Below, in pieces: positions 42,341 to 52,791 of a stretch of 64,000 bases of DNA. Below the pieces are notes generated by a model that saw only the letters and a program-made list of their open reading frames with translations, did not search any database and was not told the DNA's origin. Position 1 is the first letter of the stretch. Each line of letters starts with the position of its first letter. The position numbers were made by a program, and so were the translations under genes. The stretch comes from Sabethes cyaneus (Eukaryota > Arthropoda > Insecta > Diptera > Culicidae): the NCBI RefSeq assembly GCF_943734655.1, contig NC_071354.1, positions 43,873,744-43,937,743 on the forward strand, given 5' to 3'.

Positions 42341-42998
42341 AACGGAAAGAAACTATGACGGGTAATCTGTATCAGCCTTAAATTTTACGCTAAATATGAC
42401 ACGTTGCGCTTTAGTGTCCATCTAGCGGCAAGCATGAGCAAAAGCTACCTAAACCCATTGACGGGTCAGAAATATTTGTTTGTAAGTCGGTTATAGTACC
42501 GAAGTGCTGTAATTAGTTCGTCGGTGCGCTATACGCAAGAAGAAATTGTTCCGGGTTAAGCGAGGCCGAGTTAAGATGTCGAGTCTTTCTAGAATCCAAG
42601 GGTAATGTGAATACACCTCCATTGCACCGGCGACTCGATTCAGCTGACACAGTTTTGGTAATACGAGCTCCATACGGGTGCGCAGCATTCGAGGTTGGAG
42701 CACAGAACGCATAGAACAACGCAACGCACAGAATAGTGATTTCAAACAATAAATATCATTGAAGTTTTGGCGATCCGCATAATGAATCTCAAGTTCCCGC
42801 AGGCCTTGTCGACAACGAGTGAAACATTTGGAGCAGAATTCCACGATCTTGGACGAAACCCACCCGACGTAAAGGTACACTTGATAGTCGGTAATCGAGT
42901 ACTATGAGATTCAGTTTTCTCGAGAACGCAATCACATTTGTCCGAGTATACTACCAATCGATTGGTTTATTGGTTTGTACCATCCTGCGAATATCAAT
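42341..42998. other. Unassigned DNA with coding-like minus frames
   Basis: Overlapping minus-strand frames (42491-42880, 129 codons; 42742-42957, 71 codons) give segments such as STRLPTIKCTFTSGGFRPRSWNS and FVVDKACGNLRF-like text in alternate frames. This hints at decayed coding sequence, but I cannot name a family. Confidence 0.3.
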
Positions 42999-43163
42999 AG
43001 CTGCTCCTAGAGTGCGAGGGTGTCCGATGAGACGTTGAGTCATCAATAGATACATTAATAAGACGATTCGCCAGATACAATTTAAACTACTGCAGTGGTC
43101 TTATTAATGTATCTATTGATGGGTCAACGTCTCATCGGACACTCTCGCACTCCAGAAACAGCT
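42999..43163. mobile_element. 165-bp palindromic (foldback) MITE
   Basis: Two ~70-bp arms in inverted orientation: GAGTGCGAGGGTGTCCGATG...AATAGATACATTAATAAGAC on the left and its near-perfect complement on the right, with a ~35-bp spacer. It would fold into a long hairpin. No clear TSD. Confidence 0.8.
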
Positions 43164-43351
43164 GTGTACTAGAACAGCGCGCTCTCCAATACCCACAACT
43201 GCAATAAGTTTTTAAAAAGCTCTCCCTTTTATGGACAGTACTTTGTGCTTTCCTTGATATTGAAGGAAATTTCGATTACACGTCCTTTGTTTCCATTATT
43301 ACAGCTCTCTTTCAAAACGGAATTGAACACACTACAATGAGTTAGATTCGC

Positions 43352-43402
43352 AGATTAGATTAGATTAGATTAGATTAGATTAGATTAGATTAGATTAGAT
43401 TG
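43352..43402. repeat. GATTA pentanucleotide microsatellite
   Basis: About ten tandem copies of GATTA/AGATT. Confidence 0.9.
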
Positions 43403-43532
43403 GAGAATTCGCAGCATCATTGGGACATATATACGTCGGTCACGAATCCGGAGATCATAGGACTTCAACAAGGAGTTCACTCCCCCTTGCTTTAGACGTT
43501 GGTGGCCAACACACTCTTTTGGGGCTGGTACC

Positions 43533-43705
43533 GAATGGCCGAAACACAAATGGCCGAATCACGAATGGCCGAAATCCAAATGGCCGAATTTCAATAACAG
43601 TCACAGAAGGCCGAATCACGAAAGGCCGAATCACGAAAGGCCGAATCACGAATGGCCGAATCACGAAAGGCCGAATCACGAAAGGCCGAATCACGAAAGG
43701 TCGAA
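43533..43705 (+). repeat. Left terminal minisatellite (GGCCGAATCACGAAA)n
   Basis: About ten units of 14-16 bp, the last five almost perfect. It is the reverse complement of the array at 45296-45450. Confidence 0.9.
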
Positions 43706-43830
43706 ATTTTTCGAAATGCCTAAATACTCAATAATAAACCATGAATTGGCAAGTAGTTAACAAATAACTTTAATCAAACAAAAAACAAACTACTACTATT
43801 AAACAAACAAAACATGCTTTACGAACGCCT

Positions 43831-44238
43831 TTATTTAGCGCTTAATAAAAGCGCAACTGCGTCAACAAAATTTTTGCTGCTCATTTTGTGAGCATTAACA
43901 CATTTCGAGTAGATTTTTTCGTCTATTTCTCGGCGCGAATTCGGAACATCCCCCTGAAGAATTCTAAGGATGTTCCCCTCTATCGACTTTTGCTCCACCC
44001 GCAGCTCTGTAATGATCCTGGTCATTGACAGGTGATGGGAACCAACAATGGTTGTTCATCGTTGGTGCCATGCTTCCAAGCTGTTTGTGATCCGCGGTAG
44101 CTTGTCAATGGCAGGCTTAAAATTTGACCACAGAGCAGGGTGAAACAATGGCCTGTTGTTCCGGTTCCTCCCACTTATGTAGGTATTCCGAAAATATGTA
44201 AAGAAATTCTCCAATTCTTCAGGCATCGTTCCTTCCAT
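43831..44238 (-). pseudogene. Mutator-like transposase, C-terminal part
   Basis: The frame from 44238 reads MPEELENFFTYFRNTYISGR and FHPALWSNFKPAIDKLPRITNSLEAWHQR. The Pro-Arg-x-Thr-Asn-Ser-x-Glu-x-Trp-His block is typical of MULE transposases just after the DDE domain. A stop separates this from VGSHHLSMTRIITELRVEQ, which continues to 43831. Upstream catalytic Asp/Glu residues are missing. Confidence 0.75.
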
Positions 44239-44392
44239 CGCGTCGTACGTATCCGATTTTGCGGCAGAAAAGACAAAGCCTAGAATTTTTATTACATTAA
44301 AAACACCAAATAAAAGTACTTTATCAACAAACCTGCAGCCGTTTTACCGCCATGAATATGTCTGTGCTGGTCGAGTAATGTTGTTTTAGTCT

Positions 44393-44499
44393 CCCTACTA
44401 GCACAGTTTTTATAAACTAGTTGTGGTAACCGATTAACGACTAATTTCAGTCATAAATAAGTTGCTGTAACCAGAAATGAGGAAAGTGTGCTGCTTGGG
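44393..44499. mobile_element. 107-bp MITE (CCCAAGCAGCAC family), second copy
   Basis: Begins CCCTACTAGCAC and ends GTGCTGCTTGGG, with an interior (AACGACTAATTTCAGTC) that is the reverse complement of the 30588-30694 copy. It is inserted directly downstream of the FLYWCH segment of the Mutator-like element. Confidence 0.8.
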
Positions 44500-44517
44500 T
44501 CGCGTATATTTGTTTTA

Positions 44518-44700
44518 TTATATTTTGTGTGAAATGAAAAAAGCATAAGAAGCATTCCGCTTCTGCTTGTTTTTATTGAATAGTATCCCATCAATGGAAA
44601 GCATCGGTTTTCCTCTCTGCGACAACACAATTTTAACAACAGGTGCACTTTCTTCGTCGTTGAAACCACCAACATCGGATGAATCGCCGGATGCACTCAT
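44518..44700 (-). pseudogene. FLYWCH zinc-finger N-terminus of the Mutator-like protein
   Basis: The ATG at 44700 opens 60 codons. After an acidic start, VLSQRGKPMLSIDGILFNKN (about residues 25-44) matches the start of a FLYWCH finger (xSxRGKPxLxxxGxxFxxx), followed by NASYAF where Y-W-x-C is expected. The Cys/His ligands are lost to deletion, so no finger forms. Confidence 0.65.
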
Positions 44701-45047
44701 TTTTCACAGGACAACTACCAACTACCGTGCGGAAAGCAAACCGTGTTCAACAACAATGGACACAACTGTTGGCTTTGCTATGTGCGGTCAACAAAGATGG
44801 ACACGGCGGGATATTGAATGAAATATTTCGGCCGCTTTAGTAATTTGGTAATAAACTTGTAGTTTACTGCATTTACTTTTTTAGGAAAATCCATGACAGT
44901 AAGAATAAGATTACAATTATAATATAAGCATATATCTACGAAAGATAATTTTTATACTGGTTTTTACCTCATATTTCTTGATTATAAATACACCTACATT
45001 ATAAGGTGCGAGTCGTATTTACCGTGTTAGTAGCAAATGTTTCCTAG
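44701..45047. other. Non-coding interior of the Mutator-like element
   Basis: AT-rich; no further domain recognised. Confidence 0.4.
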
Positions 45048-45195
45048 ATGATTCAGGGCGAGACGGCCGTAAGCCGCGAGTGTGCGCCGGTGACTCGCCG
45101 TCGGAAGCGCCGGTCACTGCGGGGGGGCAGCCTCCCCCGCAGAAACCACTACTATTTAGGTGAATGCATTTTCCTAGGTTTACTGTCTATTAGGG
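45048..45195. repeat. GC-rich subterminal module shared with 52246-52400
   Basis: GATGATTCAGGGCGAGACGGC, then CCGCGAGTGT, GCCGGTCACTGC and a (C)TGCGGGGG...CCCCCGCAG hairpin, then a TTTTCCTAG block. The same order occurs at 52246, just inside another minisatellite end. Confidence 0.8.
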
Positions 45196-45295
45196 ATTAT
45201 CCCTTAGTTAAGTCCGAACGAGCGGCAGCGAGTAAGGACAGCATGTACCCAACGTTTGCGCATGTTGAAGGCTATGAATATTTTCGGTCGAATAT

Positions 45296-45450
45296 GACAT
45301 TCGGCCATTTGTGTTTCGGCCATTTGTGATTCGGCCTTTTGTGATTCGGCTATTCGTGATTCGGCCATTTGATATATTATGCCATTCGTTATTTCGGCCA
45401 TTTGTGTTTCGGCCATTCGTGATTCGGCCGTTTGTGTTTCGGCCATTCGT
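45296..45450 (-). repeat. Right terminal minisatellite, inverted copy
   Basis: About ten TTCGGCCATTTGTG/ATTCGGCCTTTTGTG units, the reverse complement of the left array. Confidence 0.9.
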
Positions 45451-46009
45451 AGGTAATCCCTCTTTTGCAAGCTATAACAGCTTGGTTATGAGACAATTGC
45501 TAGAACCATCGACGTAGAATTTATTGTCAGAAGAAAGTTTGATGCAGTACTCAGTGATGCCAGATCTACGGATTTATCCGTAGTTCTACGGATTTAAGAA
45601 TTTTCTACGGACCTACGGATCAAGTACTCGAATCTACGGATTTTCATAAACTTTGCGGAAAAGATTGAAAGTTTCATTTAGTGACAAAAAGTACGAGTAT
45701 GCTACATGCAATGAATTATAGCCCGAAAAGCATAACTTTGTTCTTTCTGAGAGAAACCAGCGAATAGAATACTTTTCTTTAATGAGAAGTGTATTAAAAA
45801 TGGAAGATATGCTTTATTGCTATTTACATTTCTATTTTTCCCACATTTTGGCAGTCCCGTAATATGATTTCTGTAGTGCGATAGAACCACGATAGAACTT
45901 CAAAATCAAGCTAATGAGGTTGTTCTTTAGAATCAAGTAGATGGAATCCTTGTTCAACATGCACTTTTTATGCTACAAATAAAAACTCTTGGACATTTAA
46001 TCCGAGCGA

Positions 46010-47050
46010 CGAAAAGATGACTATAATAAATAGAAAAGACAACGAAAAACAGCAGAATGTTGACGAAAATGTGAATAGAAGTCAATGTAGCTGTGATGAA
46101 AAGGTGGCAAAAATACGACAAAAAGACAACAACAAAAACTGCAACAAAAAACACGACAAAAAATTGGAAAGAGACATTCAAAAACAGAAGAAAAAACATG
46201 CAAAGGAGACTACGAAAGAATGGTGAATATACGTCATCAGAAAGACGACGAAAGAACAGCGAATTGCCAACAAAAAGACAAGACAATTTTGTTGTCTTGG
46301 CAACAAACAGGACGAAAGATGATAAAAAAGATCATAATAAAAACGAAGAAAAGGCATCAAAATGTCATAAAACAAAAATACGATGGAAAGATGGCATAAA
46401 GATCATGAAAAGATAATAAAAATATAACACAGAAATGACAATGGGATGACGAACACGGCGAAAAGGCGGTGAAAAGATCACAAAAAGACTAAATGGTTCC
46501 GAAAAAGCAACGATAATATGACGAACAGACAATGCAAGGTGACGAAAAGACGATGAAACGACAGTAAATAATCGACGAATAGGCAGATACCAAAAAAGAT
46601 ACTATAATGACGATGCCATCAAACCAAAAACGCCACAAACAGCAATGAAAAAATCACTGTAAAGAGACAAAAGACGATGATAGAATACTATATGTTGAAA
46701 ATAACGAAAAAACGACCAATAAACGTTAAAAGACAATAAAAAAGGGGTCAACACGGTGTAGGTAGTGGTTAGCATTCACATCTCTTACGCCGTGGACTCG
46801 GGTTCAAATCCTAGTCCCACAGAAACCACGAATGACCCAAGCTTTTAAAGTGACTATAATCACATTAAAACAAACAAAAAACGACAAGAAGATGACAGGA
46901 ACGACGGTAAACACTTAGCAAAACAAAAAAAAAACGGAAAACTAAAGACAAAATACAAAATAACCAAACGACGAAAAATGAAGGAATTCAGGAAAATAAA
47001 GGCAAAAGGCGAATGACGAAAATCAAGATTATGCGTTCTTGAGTAAAATA
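46010..47050 (+). repeat. Purine-rich GACGAAAAGA-type degenerate repeat
   Basis: About 1 kb in which the plus strand is A+G rich with GACGAAAAG, GACAAAAAGAC and AACGACGA phrases: the complement of the pyrimidine tracts elsewhere. A plus-strand SINE lies within it at 46743-46862. K/N/R-rich open frames here are artefacts. Confidence 0.72.
46743..46862 (+). mobile_element. tRNA-derived SINE (family 1), second copy
   Basis: Box A-like TAGTGGTTAGC at 46763-46773 and box B-like GGGTTCAAATCC at 46800-46811, then a body CCCACAGAAACCACGAATGACC...AAGTGACTATAATC that matches the 14392-14497 copy. Confidence 0.78.
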
Positions 47051-47299
47051 GAGGAAATTTGAAATGTATCATGAACTGATTCGATTCAAAAAAGTATTAA
47101 TTTGTTTCAAATGCAATAAAGAATACCTATGTGATATAAAATGTAACTTTTTAGCAAAACTTAGAAACACTTTATATGAAGAACAAATGTCGGTATGATT
47201 TAAAATTTAATTAAGTTCTATAATTTACAACCCATTCCTGTGATTAAAACACAGATAGTAAAACTACGGATTTTTCTTCAGCAAAACCTGACATCACTC

Positions 47300-48060
47300 C
47301 AGTACTGCCAATTCGTATGCTAGGAGCTCTAAACACAACCATGTCATGATGCTTACAAGAGGAGTATAAAGCAAACCCCACAAAAACAGTCGTTATTACA
47401 TTCACTAGGCGAAGAAAATATACTATTATTCCCCCTATACTGATTGGTGTCACACTGAACTTCAATTTAAAGAATATCGGATGATACCGGCACCTACCGC
47501 TTTTGTAATTCTGCACTTGTGGAGCTTTTTCGGAAGTTGCCTTCTTACTCCGTATCTAGTAAAAAGCAAAGCCATGGGTTTATACCGTCTTTAGACATTG
47601 CCCTTCTTTATCGACAGACTTCGCAGCCGGCTGTTAGAGTGCAGGAAAATTATGGGGCCAGTGCAACAATCCTACTGACTCTAACTAGCAAGCACCGCCT
47701 AGCCGAGATTCGAACATACGACGACTGGCTTGTTAGACTAGCATCGTACCTCGAAGCTAACTGAGCGGTTCTATACCGTATCTAGTATAGAGCCCAAATC
47801 CCGAAAGGTTATTGCTTCTATTAACCATGGAGTACCGAATTTGGGCACAGGATTACAACTATCTAGCGCAACTCCAACAATGGGTATAATTAGTTCGTAA
47901 ACTGTGTAGAGCAATCGGAACCTGCCCCAAAAGGCGATCATTAAGACTATCACAGTGGCCTGTTAATCCAATGCCCTTGAGGCATACAAAAAAGGCCTCG
48001 CTGTTTAATTTGCACAGGGCCTCGCACATTGTAACGCCGGCTCTGAGAAGGAGTGCTTAA
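47300..48060 (+). pseudogene. I-type LINE remnant: RT thumb and 3' UTR
   Basis: YKANPTKTVVITFTRRRK (about 47370-47420) is the segment after the YxDD box of I/R1-like RTs. It is followed by a deletion to a CRxF-type tail scrap (about 47465-47560, aligned to 2830-2960) and the 3' UTR at 47820-48000 shared with 3010-3175. A SINE interrupts it at 47589-47771. Confidence 0.75.
47589..47771 (-). mobile_element. tRNA-derived SINE (family 2) with 8-bp flanking repeat
   Basis: Reverse complement: TAGTCTAACAAGCCAGTCGT, box B GTTCGAATCT (plus 47706-47715), GTTAGAGTCAGTAGGATTG, CACTCTAACAGCCGGCTGCG and GATAAAGAAGGG, matching 17047-17225. Flanked by TATACCGT at 47581-47588 and 47772-47779. Confidence 0.78.
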
Positions 48061-49190
48061 AAATGTATTCTTCCGTATACAATGTACCTGTCAAGTTTTG
48101 GCCGGATTTGGCAAGCTACCACTTTAACGAAGAAGTACTACAGTGCACAGTGGTTTAAAATGAAAAAAGCTATACTATCATTAGCAAAGTTGTTGGATGT
48201 CAGTAATACCAACTTTTGACTGGAATAAATTTTTGGTAAATCCACCTTAAAGGGAGATAAAAAATGTGAAAAAAGACTGGAGTGTACCTGAACTAATTTA
48301 TTTTACGCTAATAAATAACCGATTCAGATAAACGACAGATGCTTGTACGTAGCGGTCCCGATTCGGATGTTTAAATAAAAGTCTAAATTTTTGAGAACTT
48401 TCACAGTCGATGACTTCGACGCAAGTGAACCTGACATTGTATAAATATAACCCGTCCGTCAAAACGTCGTCGATTCTTTCAAAGTTTCACGCGCGTGTGT
48501 GTGTGAGGCCTTAAACCCACCTTGAACGATTTAGCATTCTTCCCGCAAAAAGTGTAAATTGTATGTTTCTTTTCAATTAAATACCAAACAGAAAAACTAT
48601 TACATACCTCTATTCGACCAGAACGCAACATTCGCCTTTACGATCGATCTGATGAGTGACAATTTGAGCTTTATTTACACACGTATAACGACTGTAATGG
48701 CCACAGTAGGTCATAAAAATCGCGTTAATAATGTTATGAGATGAAAGTAACTGTTTGAATTTATATCTAAATCTCAGACATTTTGCTCGGAAAGAATACG
48801 AAACTGGCTTTCGTTGCAACTGTTAGAATTGACAAAGAATGTAATTTCGCTCTTTCTCTTGTTGTCAATAGGAGATTTTTTGCTTCGCTCTGGCAGTTCA
48901 AGTCTTACAAAATTGAATAAGAAATAGTTCAATAGTTTAAAAAGAAATAACAACTTTATGTTTCACTTATTGTTCGTCAAAAGCTAAGCCAACGCCGGAT
49001 GTAGTTTGTAACTGATCTGCATGATCATACGCATACCATGCTGATGCAAGTTTATTGGTACCATTTGCACAATCGTAAATTTTGATACAAAATTGATTCC
49101 TATTTGTTAGTACTTGACTCCTCCTAGTATTCGAATTTTGTTACGGTATTAATTTAAAATGCAAACTAAAAGAATCAAATTCCTGTTAGA
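48061..49190. other. No gene recognised
   Basis: AT-rich. Minor: TATAAATATA at 48440-48449 with a GTGTGTGT run at about 48494-48505. No protein or repeat family identified. Confidence 0.4.
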
Positions 49191-51060
49191 AGGATTCCTT
49201 GCAAGATTATTCCGCCTTATCAGTGCTTTCCGTTCAAATCGATATTGAACCGCTCTCTGAGGCGGATACAGACGGCTGTGCATCGCTGGAAAAAGTTGCT
49301 GGAAATTCACGGTACACGGTACGGAATCCGGATCGTTGCGGCGGTGCGGTCGTTAGTGAACTGTGTAAAAATTCTGTACGCAAGTCGCCGACCGACCGTG
49401 CCGGCGGGCAAATGCGTTTATGCGAAGCTCACGACTGGCGAACCGCAGTCGTCATGTCCTGTGCTTTGGCTGTGTGCGTCGATTATGCGAAATCTGTTCT
49501 CCGTTTTATAGTTTGTCGACCTGTCTGACGTAAAACAAAAGCTTTGCTAATACTGTTGCCAGACCGTAAAAGTGTAGCTTCCTCTCGATGACCATATGAC
49601 TTTCCTACTAATAGTGTTTGTTTTTGCAAAACAAAATTTTAACTTTCAATTGACCGAAAGGAATATGTGGCTTTTGGCTTAAAATTAAATCGTTCCCATA
49701 AATAACTTGAACGAAATGAGACATTGTCGTTAAAAATTTGAAGGATTTACTGAACACCAAGGATCTGATATCTGATAGTTCATAGAATGTCATTAAATAA
49801 CTAACCTGGTACGATTCGTATTCCACCGATTTCTCACCTCTCCGGACGACATCACATGAATTGTGACAACGCCATGAACAGTTTTATAGTTATTTTTTAA
49901 ATTAAATAGACCAAGTCCACCAGGCGCATTGCAAAACCGGGCTGGCTAATTCGCTACCCATCAATGGATGGCGTTTCGCATCCAGTCACGAGCTGGGCTC
50001 ACGTACAATGCCAATTATCGCACCCTAGACAGGTCGTAAATGGCCGTTCGAAAACGAGAGCGATTCAGAACAAATGTCATTATGCTGTAACTACCGACGG
50101 TACCGTCAGTCAGCGTGGTCGAAGTAATTGTTAAAATAAATTATCGATTCTGATCGACATCTCGCGAACATCTTAACGAAGGCTCCACCAGCCAGCAGTG
50201 TATGGCGCTCAGCCTCCAAAGTAACTGCCATCGTGCCTGCAGGAAGGAGTGCGGATTCTAGGAGGCTCGCGCCAACCGCCAACTGCTGCTCGTTCAATTG
50301 TACCTACAAACAACCAGAACCGGAGCAGAATCGGGTTCGGTGTTCAGTGCAGACAGCCAGTACAGTCCGTACCGTGTACCGTACCGTCCCGGGCACCGAA
50401 GGATTGATGGTATCCCATCAAGCCGCACGAGAGCACTCAACATCAGTCATCACGGTCGCATCGCTCCAGGGCATAAGATCTTCTTTTATGACTGTCTACT
50501 CGCGCCGCCGTGCAGAAATTCTGAGCCTGATGGTCGGCTCTAGAGCTCTGTTAGGCATTTACTCGTTGCTGTCGCCGTCGTCGTCGTCGTCGTCGTCGTC
50601 GTTCTGGCCGCCGCCGTAAACTGTCCGATCGGACTAACTCGCGCACTAACATCGGTGTACAGGACATCACTACACGTACGACAGGCTGTTCGTGGCAAGC
50701 TGACAAGCGGGCAGGTTGAATGGGTGGTTGGAAAAAAATGGGAAGTTACGGCTGGGAGGGGTTACTATACTTGACCCTGTGACCTCACGATTTAAGCACG
50801 CGCATAACGCGCGAGACAAATAAATACTGCATACCTTTGGCACATTATGCCCATGAAGCGATCCCTTCGGTCGGTTGCGATCGTCTGATGCCGGCTCGTA
50901 CAACACCACGATTATGGAAGGTACGCTATGGTTCTTCGGCGGAGGACCGGGCCATCCTTGCCTAAAGTGGGAGTCAAAGCGGCGCACACAATAAATTACG
51001 ACGATCCTCGTGCGTCCGGGGTCCGGGCTGCGCGAGGCGAGTTTCGGTTTGGTTTTTAGC
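49191..51060. other. GC-richer single-copy-like interval with (GTC)n
   Basis: Higher GC and CpG than its surroundings, with a (GTC)9-like trinucleotide run at about 50572-50602. Frames of 60-128 codons overlap on both strands (49199-49528, 50233-50619) but encode Arg/Ser/Thr-rich peptides without a signature. The run can be read as SSSSSSSS or VVVVVVVV, the latter frame lacking an ATG. It could be a 5' region of a host gene, but no exon is defended. Confidence 0.4.
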
Positions 51061-52060
51061 TGCTTGGTTTTGGTTATGTTCGAATCAAGATAAAAATTCG
51101 GAAAACTTGCTATATTTTTCTATTTTAAATGTAAGTTAATAGTTGAATCATGAAAATACTGCAGAAATTTCTCATTCGTTCAGCAACAAAGTCCAAACCC
51201 ATGTGCAAATTTAAATTCTTAGGCTATTGAATAGAAGTTATGGGCATGGGTTTCTCATTAAAAGTAATGTCTAGAATCTCTCTACGATTCTGTGAATAAA
51301 ATCTAAGTACTTACTACTACTCCAAGAAAATAATCTTGGATAATAAATTTATGATTATTTCTTTGCCAGACTATCATTTATATGACTAATAATTAACCAT
51401 GGAGGTAAGCACTAGGTGCACTCCGGGCAAAAAACCATGAAATGAAAGGCGCTAATTTATTAGTACGATCTATAAAGAACAGAACCACCACCGATTAATT
51501 ACATATCCAAGAATACAATAATTATGCTTACCGTTTTTCAATAGCAGTATTTGATTATGCGGAAGCAGCTTATTAATTTATGTACGGCCCTAACAATTGG
51601 ATGTCGATCGAAACCGGTTCGATATAAAGAGGCAGATGAAGGGTTGAAACCAGGACAAAAAATGGGAAAGTGACGAATGAACAATTAGCTTCAAGGATGC
51701 GTATTATAGTAGGTGTCAAAGAGGGTCGAGTATAAGGTTTGTTGCTTTCAGGCGGTAAGTCTGCATGATTTTCCAAAGCAAAGTTGTGAATTAACATTCA
51801 CGTACCTAATTTTTCACCGCGGTATTTAGGTTTTGTAATATATATGATATAATGCTGCAAAGGCCAAATCTTGCATACAAGCATTACGAAACTAGTGATA
51901 TGGCGATACTAACTTTCAAGCTAAAATGCATTGAACTAAAATTATATTTTACTAACACTAGGTTAAGGCTAAGTTTATCTGTAAATCATTTAATAAACTC
52001 GATCACTTGAATACTGGCCGGCTAGACGATAACACGTCTTTTTATTGAAACCGCTCCCCA
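51061..52060. other. No gene recognised
   Basis: AT-rich DNA, nothing identified. Confidence 0.4.
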
Positions 52061-52200
52061 CTTTAGAAGAGGAATTATGACTCCTTTCCCCTTTAAGAGG
52101 CAGAGGACTTCCATACAAATGTAATAAAAAATTTCCTCATAACTCGAGAATTAATCAATCAAATGGAATCATATTTGGAAATTTTACTCTTTCATAAAAC
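52061..52200 (+). repeat. Single unit of the 30.05-30.56 kb tandem family
   Basis: CTTCCATACAAATG, then TCCTCATAACTCGAGAATTAATC and AATCAAATGGAATCATATTTGG, matching one unit of the array inside the short Helentron relative. Confidence 0.7.
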
Positions 52201-52245
52201 ATTAATCATTAACAAGACCACCAAAAACTTTCAATAGTAACATTA

Positions 52246-52590
52246 GATGATTCAGGGCGAGACGGCCACAGGCCGCGAGTGTTGCCGGCGACCTGCTGTC
52301 GGAAGCCCCGGTCACTGCAGGGGGCAGCCCCCCGTAGAGATCACCTCTATCTAGGTTTATCTATTTTCCTAGATCTACTGACCTCTATTACTTTCGTTCA
52401 GTTGGGTCACCCCTGCGAAATGGTACTTTCTACTAAAAGATTTTCCGTGAAATGGTACATCCCGCGTTTGGTTTTTCGCGAAATGGTATTCTGCGAAACT
52501 CTATATTCTGCGTTATGGTCAACCGAGAATTGGGGTTCCGCAAAACGGTATTCGGCGAAATGGTTTGTAATGATGGCGAATATTTAAATG
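52246..52590. mobile_element. Minisatellite-ended element fragment (Mutator-like end?)
   Basis: Starts with the GC-rich module shared with 45048-45195 (GATGATTCAGGGCGAGACGGC), then about 180 bp of GCGAAATGGTATTCT-type 14-16 bp units (52417-52580). The layout equals the right end of the 43522-45459 element but the repeat unit is different. No opposite end found. Confidence 0.6.
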
Positions 52591-52664
52591 CTATCCGCTT
52601 TATTTTATCAGGCTAAGCAATGGGGGGAGTTTTTTTCTACTTTACTGTGAGGAAAATTTGTTTA
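52591..52664. other. Spacer
   Basis: AT-rich with GGGGGGAG; nothing identified. Confidence 0.3.
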
Positions 52665-52791
52665 TTAAAACACCCATGAACTCCTCAGAAACTTGCCAAA
52701 CTCGTGATTGTGATAAAGGTCATCCGAGATTCACGATTTATGTACAACACAGTTTAATTTGTGGTAATACGAAGTTTGTCGGGTCAGCTAG
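52665..52791 (+). mobile_element. Helitron 3' end, copy 1
   Basis: Ends TTTGTCGGGTCAGCTAG followed by T, fitting the Helitron CTRR-3' end with insertion before T. About 125 bp is nearly identical to 58546-58671 and the two sequences diverge right after the CTAG-TA. The terminal hairpin is weak. Confidence 0.7.

Larger units (their letters stand above)
43522..45459 (-). mobile_element. Mutator-like element with minisatellite TIRs
   Basis: Bounded by the 8-bp direct repeat CTCTTTTG at 43514-43521 and 45460-45467. Both ends are tandem arrays of a ~15-bp unit, GGCCGAATCACGAAA/T, in inverted orientation (43533-43705 and 45296-45450). Between them on the minus strand are a FLYWCH zinc-finger start (44700-44518) and a MULE transposase C-terminus (44238-43831). 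The catalytic middle is missing and a 107-bp MITE sits in the gap. FLYWCH plus this C-terminus and an 8-bp TSD fit insect Mutator/Phantom-type elements. Confidence 0.78.
45552..47299. mobile_element. hAT-like TIR element enclosing a purine-rich block and a SINE
   Basis: Left end CAGTGATGCCAGATCTACGG; right end inverted GAGTGATGTCAGG. Flanks share CAGTACT (45545-45551 and 47300-47306; eight bases with one mismatch), as expected for a hAT TSD. Just inside the left end CTACGGAT/ATCCGTAG occurs at least five times in both orientations, and ACTACGGATTT recurs near the right end. No transposase is present. Confidence 0.65.

Noticed and set aside
43420..43734. A frame with repeated NGRITKGRI as a repeat protein.
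   Set aside because: It translates the terminal minisatellite of the Mutator-like element; the complementary array at 45.3 kb yields an analogous artefact.
46017..46416. K/N/D-rich open frames of 69-107 codons.
   Set aside because: Translation of the purine-rich degenerate repeat; low complexity only.
48440..48520. TATAAATATA as a host promoter.
   Set aside because: No initiator, DPE or downstream coding exon could be identified.
50500..50770. A possible signal-peptide-like frame (LLVAVAVVVVVVVVVLAAAVNC) through the (GTC)n run.
   Set aside because: That frame has no upstream ATG before a stop at the start, and the hydrophobic run is produced by the trinucleotide repeat.
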